24,201 nt of DNA from assembly GCA_039714495.1 (NCBI GenBank), contig JBDLJD010000061.1, positions 1-24,201 of the forward strand. Direction: 5' to 3'. Below the pieces are notes generated by a model. The model saw only the letters and a list, made by a program, of their open reading frames with translations. It searched no databases and had not been told where the DNA came from. Shown here in pieces: positions 1-6,562 of this stretch. The number at the start of each line of letters is the position of its first letter. Positions within the stretch are counted from its first letter, which is position 1. The position numbers and the translations under genes are program-made. This DNA comes from JAJDNW01 sp039714495 (lineage in GTDB: Bacteria > Desulfobacterota > Desulfobacteria > Desulfobacterales > B30-G6).

Positions 1-90
1 GCGTTTGGGTTAGAATTACATTGTAGTCATCAGATGTAAAACATAGCCTAAGGTCAATTAATTTCGGAACGGTATTTTTCCAAACGCTAT
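1..90. repeat. Short inverted-repeat element, copy 1 (left end cut by the window)
   Basis: The stretch begins with GCGTTTGGG and ends with CCAAACGCTAT, so its ends are inverted repeats of each other. It matches the reverse complement of 3176-3269 along its whole length (about three quarters identical), and the last 30 or so bases differ at only two positions. The first two or three bases of the element probably lie before base 1. The right end runs into TATAAT (88-93), 32 nt ahead of the rubrerythrin-like start codon. It may be a MITE-like element or a conserved regulatory module. Confidence 0.75.
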
Positions 91-93
91 AAT
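88..93 (+). promoter_or_regulatory. Candidate -10 box (TATAAT) for the rubrerythrin-like operon
   Basis: A perfect TATAAT sits at the junction between the end of repeat copy 1 and unique sequence, 32 nt before the ATG at 126 and well ahead of a strong Shine-Dalgarno (GGAAAGGAG, 111-119). No good -35 hexamer is seen at 17 bp; TTCGGA at 63-68 is the nearest candidate, at 19 bp. The same TATAAT occurs at the outer edge of the other two copies of the end motif. Confidence 0.4.
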
Positions 94-125
94 GCCAACG
101 TTTATCGCAAGGAAAGGAGTGGACC

Positions 126-581
126 ATGAACTTAAGTGAATACAAAGATGTCATCAAATTTGCAATGACAAATGAAGTGGAGGCTCAAAAATTTTACGCT
201 GAGGCAGCCGAAAAAATGAGAAACCCGGCGCTGAAAAAAATGTTTACCCAATTATCTGAAGAGGAGAAGCGGCACCGCGAGATTTTAAAAGAGATCTATG
301 TCAGCAACACCATTGGCGACTATTTTGAAGAGGGGACCGACTACAAGGTGTCGGAAACCGTGGATGAGCCGGAACTGTCCATGGACATGAAGCCGGCAGA
401 TGCCTTTGCCTTGGCCATGAAGAAGGAAGAGGACGCCATGGTGCAGTACACGGCCCTTGCGAACGAGTGCCGGGATGCCGAGAAAAAGAAAATCTTTCTG
501 GATCTGGCAGCCATGGAAAGAGGGCACAAACGGAAGATGGAAGATGCTTTTGTGGATGTCGGGTATCCAGAGGTCTGGTGA
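126..581 (+). CDS. Rubrerythrin-like ferritin-family diiron protein, no rubredoxin domain
   Basis: This 151-residue protein is a four-helix ferritin-like protein. Two half-repeats each carry a Glu in the first helix (E17/E19 and E101/E102) followed by ExxH in the second (E47xxH50 and E131xxH134), the expected ligand set for a diiron site. Rubrerythrins reduce hydrogen peroxide in anaerobes, but the C-terminal rubredoxin domain with its CxxC pairs is absent here, so the electron donor must be separate, if it is a peroxidase at all. The start is supported by GGAAAGGAG about 6 nt upstream. The next gene begins one base after the stop, so the two are very likely cotranscribed. Family assignment is firm; the exact reaction is not. 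Confidence 0.88.
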   Translation: MNLSEYKDVIKFAMTNEVEAQKFYAEAAEKMRNPALKKMFTQLSEEEKRHREILKEIYVSNTIGDYFEEGTDYKVSETVDEPELSMDMKPADAFALAMKKEEDAMVQYTALANECRDAEKKKIFLDLAAMERGHKRKMEDAFVDVGYPEVW

Positions 582-582
582 C

Positions 583-1464
583 ATGCCCCTTGCTTTCGAA
601 ACAATAGACCTTGCCCACCAGACCGCATACCTTGAATTTTTAAAAGCCAGTCCGGTCAAGGCATCGGACTACAGCTTCGTGAACCTATGGGGTTGGTCTC
701 CGTTTTATGGGCTCGAGTTATCCTTTGACAATGATTTGGTATGGATAAGGCAGACACGGCCGGAGGTCAGATATTGGGCCCCCGTGGGAGACTGGGATAC
801 GGCCCGCGATCTTTACACGCGCATCCGGAAAGAACTGGGCCGTGAGATGGCCATGATCCGTGTTCCGGAAAAGCTTTTGATCCTATTGCAGGACGCTGCA
901 GGCACAGGCCTAGAGATCGAGGCGGCACGGGGTCAATGGGACTATCTATATGCCCTGCCGGACCTGGTGAATCTACCGGGCAACCGTTTCCACAAAAAGA
1001 AAAATCTGCTCAACCAGTTTAAAAAGAAATATGATTTCGAGTACCTGCCAATGGATGAAGCCCTGGTGGGCAAGGCGTTAAACATGCAGACCGACTGGTG
1101 CACCTGGCGGGACTGTGAGGCAGAGGATGCGCTCGACGCCGAAAACAGGGCGATCTCGAGGGTACTGCATGACTGGGGATCGTTCAAAAGCCTTCAAGGC
1201 GCCGCCCTTCTGGTTGACGGTGAAATGACGGCTTATACCATTGGCGAGCGCCTGACACACGATACCCTGCTGATTCACTTTGAAAAAGGAAGCCCCGGAT
1301 ACAAAGGCATCTACCAGGCAATGAACCAGATGTTCGCAGCACATATAGATTGGGAATGCCGATGGGTGAACAGGGAGCAGGACCTTGACAACGAAGGGCT
1401 GCGCAAGGCCAAGATGTCCTATAATCCGGTTGACTATATCAAAAAATATTCCATGCGGTTTTAG
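583..1464 (+). CDS. DUF2156 / phosphatidylglycerol lysyltransferase C-terminal-like protein
   Basis: This 293-residue soluble protein resembles the DUF2156 (LPG_synthase_C) family, a double GNAT-like fold related to the catalytic part of aminoacyl-phosphatidylglycerol synthases. Supporting stretches are the FVNLWGWSPFYGLEL-type N-terminal segment, the KKNLLNQFKKKYDFEY basic helix near residue 140, and the C-terminal NREQDLDNEGLRKAKMSYNP segment that ends the family. It has no transmembrane part, so it is not a full MprF. The frame is open upstream to 457, but that would overlap the preceding gene by 125 bases. The ATG at 583 has AGAGGT (569-574) at good spacing and follows the upstream stop by one base. 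Substrate unknown; an aminoacyl- or acyl-transfer role is inference. Confidence 0.8.
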   Translation: MPLAFETIDLAHQTAYLEFLKASPVKASDYSFVNLWGWSPFYGLELSFDNDLVWIRQTRPEVRYWAPVGDWDTARDLYTRIRKELGREMAMIRVPEKLLILLQDAAGTGLEIEAARGQWDYLYALPDLVNLPGNRFHKKKNLLNQFKKKYDFEYLPMDEALVGKALNMQTDWCTWRDCEAEDALDAENRAISRVLHDWGSFKSLQGAALLVDGEMTAYTIGERLTHDTLLIHFEKGSPGYKGIYQAMNQMFAAHIDWECRWVNREQDLDNEGLRKAKMSYNPVDYIKKYSMRF

Positions 1465-1548
1465 GGTTCCAGGAGTCGAGGGGCCAAGGGTTCAAGTGGT
1501 AAACAAAAATATTCAATAACGGAGTTCTATTCATCCTGGGGATGATTC
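1465..1548. other. Intergenic spacer with degenerate GGTTC-type repeat text
   Basis: The 84-base gap between the DUF2156 and DUF3786 genes holds GGTTCCAGGAGTCGAGG followed by GGTTCAAGTGG, a loose direct repeat of the kind common between genes in this group of bacteria. No convincing terminator or promoter is visible, so the DUF3786 gene could still be part of the upstream transcript. Confidence 0.4.
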
Positions 1549-2367
1549 ATGGCGTTGTCAGTGGTTAATATATATCGCGACATCCTTCCAAAAACCAATT
1601 GCGGTGATTGCGGTTTTACAACCTGCCTGGCGTTTGCAGGCATGGTGGTCTCGGAGAAGCATGCGCTGGACAATTGCCCTCACCTGGCGCCTGACACGCT
1701 TAAGCAATACAAAAAAGAACTCACGGACCAGTATGCGTCAGGCAAGTGGGTGAAAAAGGATCTTGCCGAAGAAGCCTTGAAATGGGCCATAGAACGGGCC
1801 TCTTCATTGGACATACACGACCTGCCGGGAAGGATAGGCGGCGAACTGCTCGACATCGACGGCCATCCGGTTCTCAAACTGCCCTATTTCAATGACCACA
1901 TAACCATCCGGGCGAATTCGGTGGCAAAAGCGGACGGGACCGATCTCACCCGCTGGGAACAGGTGTTTATGTACAACCACATGGCCCAGGGCGGAGAAAA
2001 GAAACCTGCCGGAAACTGGAAGGGATTTATTGAATTTCCCAATACGGTTTCCAAGGCCAAATCCATGCGGGATCAGGTAGAGATACCCCTTCAGGATGCC
2101 TTCAAGGGCAGGATTGACGATCTTGCCGGTGCTGCATCCGGTTTGGGAGGGGTGGATATGACCCTTGATTTCGGTTCGGCAGACCTGGCAATGCTGATTA
2201 GGCCGCTGCCCAGGGTTCCGGTCATGCTCATGTTCTGGGATGAAGATCAGGAAGACGGCTTCGAAGCCCATGCCAAGCTTTTATTCGACGAAACCGTCAC
2301 TGAACACCTGGATATCGAATCCATTGTGTTCCTTAGTGAGCGGCTGCGGCAGTTGCTGTGCAAATAA
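1549..2367 (+). CDS. DUF3786 protein with N-terminal 4Fe-4S (CdhE-like) domain
   Basis: The 272-residue product opens with a cysteine motif C18-x2-C21-x4-C26-x16-C43 (CGDCGFTTC then CPHL). This is the 4Fe-4S pattern found at the N terminus of corrinoid Fe-S proteins and CO dehydrogenase/acetyl-CoA synthase gamma subunits. The remainder (about residues 75-270), with PYFNDHITIRA, a QGGEKKPAGNWKGFIEFPN-like segment and RPLPRVPVMLMFWDEDQ, fits the DUF3786 family. Such proteins are common in anaerobes; a role as an electron-transfer or corrinoid-activation accessory is plausible, but only inferred. The start has GGGGAT (1538-1543) upstream. It is followed by a convergent gene 22 bases after its stop. 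Cytoplasmic; no membrane segments. Confidence 0.85.
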   Translation: MALSVVNIYRDILPKTNCGDCGFTTCLAFAGMVVSEKHALDNCPHLAPDTLKQYKKELTDQYASGKWVKKDLAEEALKWAIERASSLDIHDLPGRIGGELLDIDGHPVLKLPYFNDHITIRANSVAKADGTDLTRWEQVFMYNHMAQGGEKKPAGNWKGFIEFPNTVSKAKSMRDQVEIPLQDAFKGRIDDLAGAASGLGGVDMTLDFGSADLAMLIRPLPRVPVMLMFWDEDQEDGFEAHAKLLFDETVTEHLDIESIVFLSERLRQLLCK

Positions 2368-2389
2368 GAAGCCTGGCCTCTGGCAATCT

Positions 2390-3022
2390 TTACTTTTCCC
2401 GGGCGCCCAGGATTTTGCGCAGCAGTTCCGGCTGGAACTCCTCAATGGGTTTGCCCCTTTCTATGAAGTCCAGCATTCCGCCATAGGTGTTTCGGTAGTG
2501 GGTCATCAGGGTTTCAAGCCTTCCAAAAAGCGGGTCTTCATTACCCAGGACCTTTTCAAGCTTGCCCAGAAGAATGCGTCCGTCGCTGAAGTGCCGGGTT
2601 ATATCCGCCATGATTTTCTTGCGGGCGGCATGCTTTTTCTGTTCGTTGATGATGACCGGGAGCAATCGCTGTACCGAGTATTCCACCAGGGCATCCCTGG
2701 GGGCGTTGTGTGCCCTGGAGACTTCATCCAGTGAGCAAAGGGATTTGCGGCTGATAACATAGGTCTTCTGCACGCGCGAGAATTTTCGCAAAGAGACATC
2801 TCTCAATTCTCCGGCAATGGAATTGAGGGTATTTATATCTTCCACCAGATGATCGAAGAGTGATTTCTGCTTGATCCCCAGGTGGGCAGCTACGATACTG
2901 ATGGCGCCGATGCAGGCCTCGGTCAGCTTGAATGTTGCCCGCACGGACTGCCGGCCCCTCAGTTCAGACGTCCGGGCACGCGGCAGAGTCAGGTTCACGG
3001 TCCACTCATTTTGATCGTTCAT
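2390..3022 (-). CDS. Putative transcriptional regulator with two ribbon-helix-helix-like units
   Basis: I do not recognise a named family for this 210-residue protein. It contains two successive units, each a short alternating strand followed by two helices: RATFKLTEACIGAISIVAAH plus a second helix (about residues 27-65), and KTYVISRKSLCSLDEVSRAH plus a second helix (about 85-125). This is the layout of ribbon-helix-helix DNA-binding domains, here apparently in tandem. The C-terminal ~85 residues are helical and charged. The frame is open to a TTG at 3037, but the ATG at 3022 has GAGGAT 5-6 nt upstream and is preferred. The upstream region carries a palindrome (3111-3138) and an outward TATAAT at the edge of repeat copy 2, so autoregulation is conceivable. 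The DNA-binding assignment is inference from pattern. Confidence 0.6.
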   Translation of the reverse strand: MNDQNEWTVNLTLPRARTSELRGRQSVRATFKLTEACIGAISIVAAHLGIKQKSLFDHLVEDINTLNSIAGELRDVSLRKFSRVQKTYVISRKSLCSLDEVSRAHNAPRDALVEYSVQRLLPVIINEQKKHAARKKIMADITRHFSDGRILLGKLEKVLGNEDPLFGRLETLMTHYRNTYGGMLDFIERGKPIEEFQPELLRKILGAREK

Positions 3023-3110
3023 TTCTATCCTCGACAATCGCTCAATTCAGGTTTCTGCCCATACGACCCAGAGCGTCAGGCTGCATTACCTAAAATTAAA
3101 TATTCTATTT

Positions 3111-3138
3111 AATAATGCAACCTATTTTTCGCATTATT
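3111..3138. promoter_or_regulatory. Palindrome upstream of the RHH-like gene, candidate operator
   Basis: AATAATGC (3111-3118) and GCATTATT (3131-3138) form a perfect 8-bp inverted repeat with a 12-base spacer, about 90 bases before the start of the putative regulator. A site of this shape would suit a dimeric DNA-binding protein such as the adjacent gene product; that link is inference. It could also be a chance AT-rich palindrome. Confidence 0.35.
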
Positions 3139-3141
3139 GCC

Positions 3142-3169
3142 TTGACAGCATGGATATCGAATTTATCAT
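3142..3169 (+). promoter_or_regulatory. Possible sigma-70 promoter TTGACA-N16-TATCAT
   Basis: A consensus -35 hexamer TTGACA (3142-3147) is followed after 16 bases by TATCAT (3164-3169). It reads toward the hsp20 pair but lies about 340 bases before the first start codon and points straight into the repeat element, so its use is uncertain. Confidence 0.3.
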
Positions 3170-3175
3170 AAAATT

Positions 3176-3269
3176 ATAGCGTTTGGCAGAATACCGTTCC
3201 GAAATCAAATTTGCCGTAGGTCATATTTTACACTTGATGACTGCAAAGCCGTTCTACCCCAAACGCTAT
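3176..3269 (-). repeat. Short inverted-repeat element, copy 2
   Basis: This 94-base element begins ATAGCGTTTGG and ends CCAAACGCTAT, a perfect 11-bp terminal inverted repeat. It is in opposite orientation to copy 1 (1-90). If the ends are taken as GCGTTTGG/CCAAACGC, each is flanked by TA, as expected for IS630/mariner-type insertion. Its internal sequence codes for nothing. On the - strand its edge forms TATAAT (3173-3178 complement), facing the RHH-like gene. Confidence 0.8.
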
Positions 3270-3369
3270 TCAAATTGCTTTTAGGCTTCAGTCATTTGGT
3301 TATAATGAAAATATGTAGAATTAACTGCCTATTATTTCATTAAATACGGTTAGATTTGATTCAGTTTTA

Positions 3370-3389
3370 AGATTTTCCGTGGGAAATCT
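3370..3389 (+). other. Small hairpin in the hsp20 upstream region
   Basis: AGATTTTCC and GGGAAATCT can pair around a short CGTG-type loop. It has no following T-run, so it is not an obvious terminator; role unknown. Confidence 0.3.
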
Positions 3390-3398
3390 GTTGAATAG

Positions 3399-3489
3399 CG
3401 GTTGTCATCTTCCTGGACAATTTGACTGCTTAAGCAAACTATTTCTTATGTGCAACGTAGTTTGTATCGGAACATATTTATGACAACCG
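3399..3489 (+). promoter_or_regulatory. 10-bp inverted repeat bracketing the hsp20 leader
   Basis: CGGTTGTCAT (3399-3408) and ATGACAACCG (3480-3489) are exact reverse complements 71 bases apart. The second arm ends just before the Shine-Dalgarno (GGGGAGGA, 3495-3502). In RNA this would close a long leader stem next to the ribosome-binding site; as DNA it could be a pair of regulator sites. Small heat-shock genes are often controlled by leader RNA thermometers, but no match to a known thermometer motif is seen. Confidence 0.35.
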
Positions 3490-3508
3490 GTATAGGGGAG
3501 GATGAATT

Positions 3509-3973
3509 ATGGTTTACAGAAAATTGTTTGGTGTTCCGGCCTGGCGCATCAGGTCGCCGTTCGAAGAGCTGGAGCGGATGAGAAACCGGATGGACCGGCT
3601 GATCAATGGATTTTCAAGAGGATCCTTTGAAACATCTTCGGCCGGTGTTTACCCGCTGGTCAACTTGACGGAAGATAAAGAAAACTACTATGTTTATGCC
3701 GAACTTCCGGGTGTTAAACCAGAGGCTTTGGATATCGAGGCAACGGCAAACAATATTTCCATATCCGGCGAACGCAAGATTCCTCCGGAAGATGAGGGGG
3801 CAAAATACCACAGAAAAGAAAGGGAAGCCGGTCGTTTTTCCAGAATTATCCAGATGCCCGGCGATATTAACCCTGAGACCGTGGATGCCAGTCTGGGAAA
3901 CGGCATATTGTCGGTGAAGGTGCCCAAGGCAGCCACTGAAAAACCGAAAAAGATAGTGATACAGGGGGAATAA
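3509..3973 (+). CDS. Hsp20 / alpha-crystallin family small heat-shock protein
   Basis: The 154-residue product is an ATP-independent holdase chaperone that binds unfolding proteins in the cytoplasm. The alpha-crystallin domain runs from about residue 45 to 145, with the family landmarks ELPGVKPEALDIEA, a central KYHRKEREAGRFSRIIQMPG strand pair, and the GNGILSVKVPKA motif near the C terminus. Length is typical. The start is supported by GGGGAGGA ahead of the ATG at 3509. Its stop codon overlaps the start of a second hsp20 by one base, so they form a two-gene operon; such tandem pairs probably co-assemble or divide substrates, which is inference. Confidence 0.93.
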   Translation: MVYRKLFGVPAWRIRSPFEELERMRNRMDRLINGFSRGSFETSSAGVYPLVNLTEDKENYYVYAELPGVKPEALDIEATANNISISGERKIPPEDEGAKYHRKEREAGRFSRIIQMPGDINPETVDASLGNGILSVKVPKAATEKPKKIVIQGE

Positions 3974-4383
3974 TGACATCAGCAGAAAACCAGGAACTGA
4001 CGGTGAGGGATAAGACCGCCCTGAATCGATCAGCGGAGCAGACCAGAGCCGGAGCAGTATTTACGCCGGACGTGGATATATTTGAAACCGAAAGGGAAAT
4101 TACCCTGCTGGCCGACCTTCCCGGTGTGAAACCGGAAAACCTGAACATCGACCTCCGGGACGACGTGCTTACCATTGCCGGAGAAACCGAAGATTTCAGA
4201 AAGGAAGGGCAGGTGGAGGTTGTTGCCGAGTATGAGTCGGGCAAATATTATCGCCAGTTTACGCTTTCCGAGATGATCGATCAGTCCAAAATAGATGCCA
4301 GACTGAATGACGGCATCCTGAGGCTGACGTTGCCCAAAGTCGCCAAGGCAGCCCCGCGCAAAATCACCGTTAAAACACATTAA
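3973..4383 (+). CDS. Second Hsp20 / alpha-crystallin family protein
   Basis: This 136-residue protein has a clear alpha-crystallin domain (about residues 35-130), with DLPGVKPENLNIDLRDDVL, the YYRQFTLSEMIDQSKIDA segment and NDGILRLTLPKV. It starts within the stop codon of the previous hsp20 (TAATG), indicating translational coupling. The two differ in their N-terminal arms, the region that sets oligomer size and client binding in this family: the first begins with a hydrophobic/basic arm, this one with a polar arm. It probably acts as a partner subunit of the first. Confidence 0.93.
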   Translation: MTSAENQELTVRDKTALNRSAEQTRAGAVFTPDVDIFETEREITLLADLPGVKPENLNIDLRDDVLTIAGETEDFRKEGQVEVVAEYESGKYYRQFTLSEMIDQSKIDARLNDGILRLTLPKVAKAAPRKITVKTH

Positions 4384-4628
4384 TGTGTTGAAATTCTTGC
4401 CTGAATCCATATATTTCTAATATGAGCCAAGATTTTTAGACACAATTGTCTGTATTCGCCTAATATATAAAATTCAGATAAATTTTATGTCTAAACAATA
4501 ACGGCCCTATTCGTAATCAGCCATTCCCGTACGGTCGCGGCCTTGTTCATGAAGGCTATCTAGAACGTTTGCCACAATAACGTTTTGAACACGATTTTAT
4601 TTCTGCTCTCCAGACAAAGGTGAATATC
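4384..4628. other. Intergenic region before iorA
   Basis: This AT-rich gap contains an 8-bp inverted repeat TTTAGACA (4435-4442) and TGTCTAAA (4488-4495), and a nested AGACA-CAAT-TGTCT palindrome (4438-4451 approximately). No rho-independent terminator for hsp20 is evident. A regulatory role for iorAB is possible but unsupported beyond position. Confidence 0.4.
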
Positions 4629-6515
4629 ATGAAACTGATGGGAGATATGCTGCTCAGGAAAGAGCCGTTTGAGGAGATAGTCATTGGGAACACCGCCCTG
4701 GTGAGGGCCATGGTCGAGTCCGGCACCCGGGTGGTAACCTCCTACCCGGGGTCCCCTACACCGGAGATTGCCACAGCCATCCAGTCCATTCCCAAGGGCG
4801 ACCGCCCCTTTTATTTTGAGTTTTCCACCAACGAAAAAGTTGCCACGGAGGTGGCCTACGGGGCGGCTGTGAATGGCCATTTGTCCACGGTTTTCTTTAA
4901 AAGCGTCGGCCTGAACGTGGCGGCGGACACCTTCGTACAATTGAGCCTCATGAATATCATCGGGGGTATGGTCGTGGTTCTGGGGGATGATCCCGGGGCC
5001 AATTCATCGCAGAATGAGCAGGACAACCGCCATCTTGCCCGTCTGAGTTACACCCCAGTCCTGGAACCGGCCAACCCCGGTGAAGTGTATCTGTTTTACA
5101 AGGAAGCGGCAGCGCTCTCCAGTCTGCATCATATGCCCGTTATCCTCAGATTGACCACCCATGTGTGCCACGCCAAGGAAAAGGTTGCTTTTGAAGGGCT
5201 GCCGGACATTCGTTTTGATGATACCCCGGGTTTTGATGTGCGCAACGGTCCCTATATTCCTCTGACCACCGAGGTGTTTGCCAAGAAGCGAAGGGCGCTG
5301 CAGAACCTTGCCGCGGCAGAGGCTTACGCCGAGGACACATTCATCAATACAGTCGTGGACAATGGCAATGACCGGCAAGGCATCATTACCATGGGGCTGC
5401 CTTTTCTTTCGCTGATGGATGTGCTAGAGGGGGCGGAAACAAAGCCCGACATTCTTAAGCTGGGGGTCGTCCACCCCATCCCGCGGTCCCTGGTCAAAGA
5501 TTTTTTGGCCCGCCACAGGGAAGTGAAGGTGCTGGAAGAGCTGGATGACATTCTGGAGAAAGAGGTCAAGTCCATAGCCTACGATGAGGGGCTGACCACC
5601 CGCATCGTAGGCAAGACCGGCCCTGAGGACTGGGTCGGTGAATACACGGCTGACAAGGTGTATACGGTTATTTCGGGAAGCTGGCCGGATCTGCTGCCGC
5701 CGAGAAAAAGAAATGCCAAACAATCCCCCGCAACTCCCGCCCGTCCCGCACAACTGTGCCCTGGGTGCGGCCATCGCAGTGCATTTTACGCCATCAAAAA
5801 GGCGCTGGTGGAAACGGACATCACCGTGGCCGACATCGGCTGCCACACCCTGGGTTATCTGCCGCCTTACGAAATGGGGCAGCTCCTCATGTGCATGGGG
5901 GCTTCACCGGGAATGGGGTCTGGATTGTCGTTGTTTAACGATTCCAGAAAAGTGGTGGCATTTATGGGGGATTCGACCTTCTTTCATGCCGGCCTGCCCG
6001 GGATTGTCAATGCGGTGTTCAACCGGCACGCCATCACCCTGATCTTGATGGAAAATGGGACCACAGCCATGACCGGCCACCAGGATCACCCGGCCACAGG
6101 CCACAACTTCAATGATGTAACCGATAAAGTTCCTGTGCGGTCGGTCCTGGAAGGGCTGGGGGTTGAGCATATTTACGAAGTGGACACGTATCAGCAGAAA
6201 AAGCTGCAGGTCCTCGTTGAAAAGGCTGTTCAGGATGGCGGGTTCAGCGTTGTCATCGCCCGGCACCCCTGTATGCTGAAGTTCACACGGGAGCAGCGCC
6301 GTAAAAAAGGGTACCGGCCCAGACAGGTATCCATCGACCAGGCGGTCTGCGATCGTAATCACGCGTGCGTGGCCGAATTCGGCTGCCCGACCTTTACCCG
6401 CAATGCAGACGGAAGCGTGGAGATCAATACCGATCTCTGCATAGGGGACGGGTCCTGCATCCAGACCTGTCCCACATCGGCTATACGTCCGGTGGCAGCC
6501 AAGATCGATAAATAG
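4629..6515 (+). CDS. iorA: Indolepyruvate ferredoxin oxidoreductase subunit alpha (IorA), atypical Fe-S ligands
   Basis: IorA with IorB oxidatively decarboxylates aryl-pyruvates from aromatic amino acids to aryl-acetyl-CoA, passing electrons to ferredoxin. The 628-residue protein shows the pyrimidine-binding N-terminal domain (SYPGSPTPEIATAI, STNEKVATEVAYGAA), the CPGCGHRSAFYAIKKAL segment, and the TPP-binding GDSTFFHAGLPGIVNAVFN...ENGTTAMTGHQDHP region. A ferredoxin-like tail follows. That tail is odd: the two motifs have Cys at 574, 580, 586 and 604, 610, 614, but the second ligand is Asn577 in one and Asp607 in the other. The frame opens with GTG at 4620; ATG at 4629 is preferred because AGGTGA lies 5 nt upstream. 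Cytoplasmic; partner gene follows after 47 bases. Confidence 0.92.
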   Translation: MKLMGDMLLRKEPFEEIVIGNTALVRAMVESGTRVVTSYPGSPTPEIATAIQSIPKGDRPFYFEFSTNEKVATEVAYGAAVNGHLSTVFFKSVGLNVAADTFVQLSLMNIIGGMVVVLGDDPGANSSQNEQDNRHLARLSYTPVLEPANPGEVYLFYKEAAALSSLHHMPVILRLTTHVCHAKEKVAFEGLPDIRFDDTPGFDVRNGPYIPLTTEVFAKKRRALQNLAAAEAYAEDTFINTVVDNGNDRQGIITMGLPFLSLMDVLEGAETKPDILKLGVVHPIPRSLVKDFLARHREVKVLEELDDILEKEVKSIAYDEGLTTRIVGKTGPEDWVGEYTADKVYTVISGSWPDLLPPRKRNAKQSPATPARPAQLCPGCGHRSAFYAIKKALVETDITVADIGCHTLGYLPPYEMGQLLMCMGASPGMGSGLSLFNDSRKVVAFMGDSTFFHAGLPGIVNAVFNRHAITLILMENGTTAMTGHQDHPATGHNFNDVTDKVPVRSVLEGLGVEHIYEVDTYQQKKLQVLVEKAVQDGGFSVVIARHPCMLKFTREQRRKKGYRPRQVSIDQAVCDRNHACVAEFGCPTFTRNADGSVEINTDLCIGDGSCIQTCPTSAIRPVAAKIDK

Positions 6516-6562
6516 AACACTAACTACACATTCATGACCTAAAAGTGTGAGCAGGTGACAAC

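Larger units (their letters stand above)
3023..3508. other. 486-base intergenic region between the divergent RHH-like and hsp20 genes
   Basis: This AT-rich gap holds no credible gene. Its recognisable contents are a palindrome AATAATGC/GCATTATT (3111-3138), a possible + strand promoter (3142-3169), the second copy of the inverted-repeat element (3176-3269), a small hairpin (3370-3389) and a 10-bp inverted repeat pair (3399-3408 and 3480-3489) just before the hsp20 ribosome-binding site. Each is listed separately. Confidence 0.7.

Noticed and set aside
457..582. Longer N terminus for the DUF2156 protein
   Set aside because: It would overlap most of the end of the rubrerythrin-like gene in another frame; the ATG at 583 has a suitable ribosome-binding site and matches the start of the family-like sequence.
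2240..2734. 164-codon + strand frame across the DUF3786/RHH-like junction
   Set aside because: It overlaps the ends of both convergent genes and has no ribosome-binding site or domain pattern.
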